A stretch of DNA of 40,000 nt from Chlorobiaceae bacterium (GTDB taxonomy: Bacteria > Bacteroidota > Chlorobiia > Chlorobiales > Chlorobiaceae). The stretch is taken from NCBI GenBank assembly GCA_013334755.1, contig JAAXWX010000015.1, positions 1-40,000 on the forward strand, in the 5' to 3' direction. The translations under genes and the position numbers were made by a program. Under the pieces are notes generated by a model that did not search any database, was not told the DNA's origin, and worked only from the letters and a program-made list of their open reading frames with translations. Shown here piece by piece: positions 36,461-40,000 of this stretch (position 1 is its first letter; each line of letters starts with the position of its first letter).

Positions 36461-36605
36461 TTTCTCAAGAAGATCGTCATACTTTAATATGCCATGTTAT
36501 TCCGCCACTCCACTAAATCACAAAAAGACAGAGTATTTTCAATGTAATAAATTTACAACTATCCCCCTAATCGGTCAATCCAAAAGTAGAGTTTCAGGCA
36601 ATCTC

Positions 36606-37343
36606 TTACTCCCCCTGCTTTTCGGTCAGATATTTCCAGTACTTCATGGGCATGTTTGACTTCTGGAGACGGGGGTTTTTGCGGTCGGGGATGGCTATGG
36701 TTTTAAAGAATGCCTGCCAAAGGGTCTGTACCATTTTTTCGTCATCTGAAAGTGCAGGTGCGGTAAACTGTTCAATGGTACCGAACTGAAGCGTGCCGGT
36801 GTGCCAGCGGACTGCAGTCCGGCGGCGGGCGTCGTAGATGAACCAGTCCTGCGCCCTGAGCCTTCGGCTGAAGTGCCAGGCAAGAGGGTGAATGATATTG
36901 TGGTCGGGCTCCATTTTTGCCAGGTAAGCGCCATCCCGGAGTTTTTCGAACCGCAGGAGCCCTTTCATGCGGTGGAGCTCCCTGCCCGCCTTTTTTGCAA
37001 CAGCAACAATATCCCGCACCGACGGATGAGTCAGGTGGCCGTTGACCTTGTCACCATGGATGAAGGCAAGCGAGATGTAGTGCAGCAGGCTGCTCTCCAT
37101 CCCCTCCTTTTCGGCAAGCATAAAGTAATAGAGAGAATGGGCTGCATCAGGAGCCTGCGTGCGCAGCCGGTAAAAGAGTGCTTCGGCCTGGGTGGCATCG
37201 GTCCCGATAAAAAACCCATCTTCGAAGAGAGTGTCCTGACGCTCTCCAAGAGCAACCTGCTGCGGATCGGACTCCTCTTCAAGTATCCATGCGATGGCTG
37301 AGAGAAGGCCGTCAGCGGTACCGTCGTAGAGATATCGGTTCAT
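36606..37343 (-). CDS. TIGR03915-like putative DNA repair/metabolism protein
   Basis: A 245-aa protein of the TIGR03915/DUF4130 type: N-terminal YLYDGTADGLLSAIAWIL (normally Y-DG-x-GLL-AI), HRMKGLLRFEKLRDGAYLA, EPDHNIIHPLAWHFSRRL and WFIYDARRRTAVRW. The family is known from bacteria where it is found beside or fused with a uracil-DNA-glycosylase-like domain (TIGR03914) and a radical SAM protein (TIGR03916); no biochemical activity is established to my knowledge. The ATG at 37343 is used because the open frame to 37466 overlaps the upstream radical SAM gene. It starts four bases after the stop of that gene, so the two are almost surely coexpressed. Confidence 0.85.
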   Translation of the reverse strand: MNRYLYDGTADGLLSAIAWILEEESDPQQVALGERQDTLFEDGFFIGTDATQAEALFYRLRTQAPDAAHSLYYFMLAEKEGMESSLLHYISLAFIHGDKVNGHLTHPSVRDIVAVAKKAGRELHRMKGLLRFEKLRDGAYLAKMEPDHNIIHPLAWHFSRRLRAQDWFIYDARRRTAVRWHTGTLQFGTIEQFTAPALSDDEKMVQTLWQAFFKTIAIPDRKNPRLQKSNMPMKYWKYLTEKQGE

Positions 37344-37347
37344 GGTG

Positions 37348-38610
37348 TCACGAAAAAATACCGGGGAGAACCAGTTGTTTTGGAAGTGCAGGCAAGGCCG
37401 ATCCACTGCTTTCTCCAAGCAGCAGCTGCTGGCGGAGAAGAGCAGGTTGACGCAAAGTCTGTTCAAAAGGCCTGCCTGAACAGATGATAAAATATTTTGC
37501 CCGTTTCATGACTATCCCGATCTTTTTCATTCCTTCAGGGCTAATGGCTGAAAAACGGCGGGCGGCGATAATGCGTTTGGCTGAAACGACCCCGATACCC
37601 GGTACACGCAGCAGCGTAGCGTAGTCGGCGCGGTTGATCTCGACCGGAAAAAATTCAGGGTGACGCAAAGCCCAGGCTGTCTTGGGATCGAACGATTCGT
37701 CGAGGTTCGGTTCATCGTCCGACAGGATCTCTTCGGCAGAAAAGCCGTAGAAGCGCAGAAGCCAGTCGGCCTGGTAGAGGCGGTGCTCCCGAAGCAGCGG
37801 AGGCGAAGCAATCACGGGAAGCCGGTTGTCTTCACTGACCGGAACGTAAGCCGAGTAATAGACCCGCTTGAGATTCATTTTTTTGTAGAGTCCCTGCGAG
37901 AGGCGAAGGATCTGAAAGTCGTTCTCGGGACTAGCCCCGATGATCATCTGGGTGCTCTGACCCGCAGGAGCGAATCGGGGTGCGAGACGGCTCGTTCTGC
38001 GTTCGACAAGACTCTGCTGTATCTCCCTGCCGATAAGCGCCATGGGCTCCAGAATAGCCTCTTTGTGTTTCTGGGGCGCAAGCCGCTGCAGTGAAGCTTG
38101 AGAAGGAAGCTCTATATTGACGCTGATGCGGTCGGCATAGAGCCCGGCCTTGCGCACCAGCTCGCTGCTGCTGCCGGGAATGATTTTCATGTGGATATAG
38201 CCGCCGAACCGCTCTTCGTTACGCAGGGTTTCGGCAACCCTGACCATGCGCTCCATCGTGTGGTCGGGGCTCTGCATGACGGCCGAGCTTAAAAAAAGCC
38301 CTTCGATGTAGTTGCGGCGGTAGAATTCAAGGGTCAGGTCAACCACTTCCCGGGCAGTGAAAGAGGCTCGCGGAATCTGATTGCTCGAGCGGTTCACACA
38401 GTAGGCACAGTCATAGCGGCAGTCGTTGGAAAGCAGGATTTTCAACAGTGAGATACAACGGCCGTCATCAGACCAGGAATGGCAGATACCGCTTTGCGAG
38501 GTATTACCGGTGCCGCAGGCAGGCCCCTCCCGCTTGCTGCCGCTGGATGCGCACGACGCATCGTAACGCGCAGCGCCTGAAAGAATCTGTAATTTAGTGA
38601 GGGTTTCCAT
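37348..38610 (-). CDS. Putative DNA modification/repair radical SAM protein (TIGR03916-like)
   Basis: A 420-aa protein. The radical SAM cluster motif is C64-x3-C68-x2-C71 (CRYDCAYC). Further cysteines at 20, 32, 43 and 52, in a stretch containing SCASSGSKR and ICHSWSDDGRC, are conserved in style in this family and might bind a second metal cluster. A helix-hairpin-helix DNA-binding element lies at about 333-355 (LLRVPGIGVVSAKRI). The family is predicted to act on DNA bases; the reaction is unknown. Starts at 38628 (ATG) or 38634 (TTG) are possible; METLTKLQIL fits the family start. The companion TIGR03915-like gene begins four bases after its stop. Confidence 0.86.
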   Translation of the reverse strand: METLTKLQILSGAARYDASCASSGSKREGPACGTGNTSQSGICHSWSDDGRCISLLKILLSNDCRYDCAYCVNRSSNQIPRASFTAREVVDLTLEFYRRNYIEGLFLSSAVMQSPDHTMERMVRVAETLRNEERFGGYIHMKIIPGSSSELVRKAGLYADRISVNIELPSQASLQRLAPQKHKEAILEPMALIGREIQQSLVERRTSRLAPRFAPAGQSTQMIIGASPENDFQILRLSQGLYKKMNLKRVYYSAYVPVSEDNRLPVIASPPLLREHRLYQADWLLRFYGFSAEEILSDDEPNLDESFDPKTAWALRHPEFFPVEINRADYATLLRVPGIGVVSAKRIIAARRFSAISPEGMKKIGIVMKRAKYFIICSGRPFEQTLRQPALLRQQLLLGESSGSALPALPKQLVLPGIFS

Positions 38611-38649
38611 GAAAGGAAATATAGCCATTTTCAACGGTAACTATCTATC

Positions 38650-40000
38650 CTACTCTTGCTGACGCCCCACTTTTTCGTTCCGCTGCAAAAGCAGTTCGAT
38701 CGTTCGCCTGGCACCGGTTACCACCCCGGGGAGGGACTGGCCGGGGAAGATGGAGTCTCCGACAAGAAACAGATTGTCGAACCGGGTAAGAGGCCCGCGC
38801 ACCTTGAAAAGCGAGGTCTGGGGATAACCACCGACACAGCCCTGAAAGCGTCCGGTATAGCGCTCCCAGGTAACCGGCGTTGCAGCCGTTATGCTGCGGA
38901 TAGCATCACGGGCACCGGGAAACTGTTCTGAAAAAACATTGAGCACCTTTTCGGTATAAGCACTCTTCAGCTTCTTATAGGCATCCTCCCCTTTCTTTTT
39001 CGCCTCAAACCACTGTTCAGGAAGGGCATGGGTCGAAATGGTTACGGCACAAAGCCTCTCCGGAGCTCGCTCCTGTTCGTCAGGAGGAGAAGCTGAAACA
39101 AAAATGGAGCCGCCTTCAGCAAGCTCTCCAGTGCTGCCGATGATCTGCACATGACGGGTCGGCCATGCATTGAACAGGGCCGGTTCCATACCGAGATAGA
39201 GCGTGAAGGCACTCCACTCGGCGCTCTCGCTCTGAGGCTGAAGTTCTCTATTCTCTTCTGTGAGCAGTTCAAGGGAGGCTGGCGTGAGATTGGCAAGCAC
39301 AACATCGGCTGCAATGGCACTCCCATCTGATGTTTCCAGACCAAACACCTGCCGGCGGACTGAATCGATCCGGATGACCTGTTTACCGTAAAGTACCGCT
39401 CCACCACTCTTCACAATCGATTCGGCAAGCATCTCTGAAACCGTTCCCAGACCTCCCTTGACTCGAAAGGCACCGGATACCGGGAGATCAAGCGCTATGG
39501 CTGCGTTGATGGCATTGGCATACGGGGATGTCGTCTGCACCGATATCAGAAGCTGGGCGTCGATAAAGCGTACAAAATCGGGATCGTTGTCAAGTCCGTG
39601 GGAAGCAAGCCATTCAAAGGCTGATTTTCTGGCGAAAGTCAGCAAATGTGCCGTTCCGGAAAGTCCGGAAATGCCTTTTCGGGCAAGTCGGGCAAGATCG
39701 CGCACTCCCTTGACCGGCCATGAAAGCCCTCCTTCGGCAAGATGCCAGAGCAGTTTTGCCAGTTCTGACTGTTCAGCCCAGAAGGATGCCGAGCGGGGAA
39801 AGCGCTCAAGAATTTCAGACCGCCGGGGTGAAAGGTCGAGATGAAGGTCATGATGGCGATACTGCCATGCAACCATATCCGGCCAGACCGGCCAGGTGAT
39901 GCCCAGCTCTTTACCGAGAATATTCATCGGACCACCATCATGAAACCCGCATCCAATGGTGGCTCCCGCATCGAAACGATAACCTTTGCGGTAGAAGGTT
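38650..40000 (-). CDS. CrtI/CrtH-like FAD-dependent carotenoid desaturase/isomerase, N-terminus beyond right edge
   Basis: The frame stays open to the right edge: codons before the internal ATG at 39927 read FYRKGYRFDAGATIGCGFHDGGP, of which GYRFDAGATI is the conserved substrate-side stretch of phytoene desaturase-type enzymes. At least 449 residues are visible. The C-terminus has VGDSIFPGQSLPGVVTGARR, the FAD-closing motif of CrtI/CrtH-like proteins. The N-terminal GxGxxG dinucleotide loop is outside. In green sulfur bacteria such enzymes serve carotenoid synthesis (lycopene isomerisation or desaturation), but the family also includes retinol saturases and uncharacterised oxidoreductases, so no exact reaction is claimed. 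It lies 39 bases upstream of the radical SAM gene, same strand. Confidence 0.8.
   Translation of the reverse strand, partial: TFYRKGYRFDAGATIGCGFHDGGPMNILGKELGITWPVWPDMVAWQYRHHDLHLDLSPRRSEILERFPRSASFWAEQSELAKLLWHLAEGGLSWPVKGVRDLARLARKGISGLSGTAHLLTFARKSAFEWLASHGLDNDPDFVRFIDAQLLISVQTTSPYANAINAAIALDLPVSGAFRVKGGLGTVSEMLAESIVKSGGAVLYGKQVIRIDSVRRQVFGLETSDGSAIAADVVLANLTPASLELLTEENRELQPQSESAEWSAFTLYLGMEPALFNAWPTRHVQIIGSTGELAEGGSIFVSASPPDEQERAPERLCAVTISTHALPEQWFEAKKKGEDAYKKLKSAYTEKVLNVFSEQFPGARDAIRSITAATPVTWERYTGRFQGCVGGYPQTSLFKVRGPLTRFDNLFLVGDSIFPGQSLPGVVTGARRTIELLLQRNEKVGRQQE

Noticed and set aside
36312-36659. 115-codon plus-strand frame in the island
   Set aside because: Antisense to the small orphan ORF and to the end of the TIGR03915-like gene; nothing supports it as a protein.
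1-40000. CRISPR array or prophage
   Set aside because: No regularly spaced direct repeats and no phage structural or integrase genes were seen; the only mobile DNA is the IS3 fragment.

Overview
The window looks like the chromosome of a green sulfur bacterium (Chlorobiota, probably family Chlorobiaceae). This rests on gene content and protein style: TamB, LpxL and heptose-nucleotide genes of a Gram-negative envelope, a Bacteroidota/Chlorobiota-type PAMD motif in CoaBC, a TrpB2-type tryptophan synthase beta chain, a lone PEP-protein phosphotransferase, and a CrtI/CrtH-like carotenoid oxidoreductase at the right edge. The species cannot be fixed from the sequence alone.

Layout. 1-4.8 kb is the edge of a cell-surface polysaccharide locus on the minus strand: a very large multi-domain glycosyltransferase cut by the left window edge, a methyltransferase with a coiled-coil tail, and a weak relic that may be a decayed O-antigen ABC-transporter ATPase. 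4.8-8.0 kb carries a lipid A exporter-like ABC protein and a lipid A acyltransferase, minus strand. 8.0-18.4 kb is a long plus-strand run with short gaps or overlaps: heptose-1-phosphate adenylyltransferase (rfaE2), tamB, coaBC, family-4 uracil-DNA glycosylase, dnaB, ptsI. It is closed by an intrinsic terminator that lies inside the 3' end of the convergent ppiD gene. 18.4-28.3 kb is housekeeping: ppiD and pcm (minus), a GIY-YIG DUF123 protein (plus), ftsY (minus), thiL (plus), tRNA-Leu(UAA), trpB2 (plus), a bidirectional terminator, and clpC (minus) with a near-consensus promoter.

28.5-34.6 kb is a mixed block: an unrecognised 156-aa protein, an atypical SDR protein, a small c-type cytochrome, a Cys-rich CWC protein, glycerol kinase, a universal stress protein, a BioC/Tam-like methyltransferase and an uncharacterised 240-aa protein. 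About 34.7-36.5 kb is a small foreign-looking island: an IS3-family transposase fragment broken at both ends, a very AT-rich acyltransferase-3 membrane protein, and a 63-aa orphan ORF overlapping its start. 36.6-40 kb holds an uncharacterised DNA repair/modification pair (TIGR03915-like plus a radical SAM/HhH TIGR03916-like protein), then the partial FAD oxidoreductase.

Themes: envelope biogenesis dominates 1-13 kb (polysaccharide synthesis, lipid A acylation and export, heptose activation, outer-membrane protein assembly, with the folding factor PpiD further on). Replication, repair and protein quality control dominate the middle. The most under-described items are the radical SAM/TIGR03915 pair, the polysaccharide-locus edge with its possible transporter relic, and the IS-flanked acyltransferase island. 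No CRISPR array, prophage or complete insertion sequence was seen.
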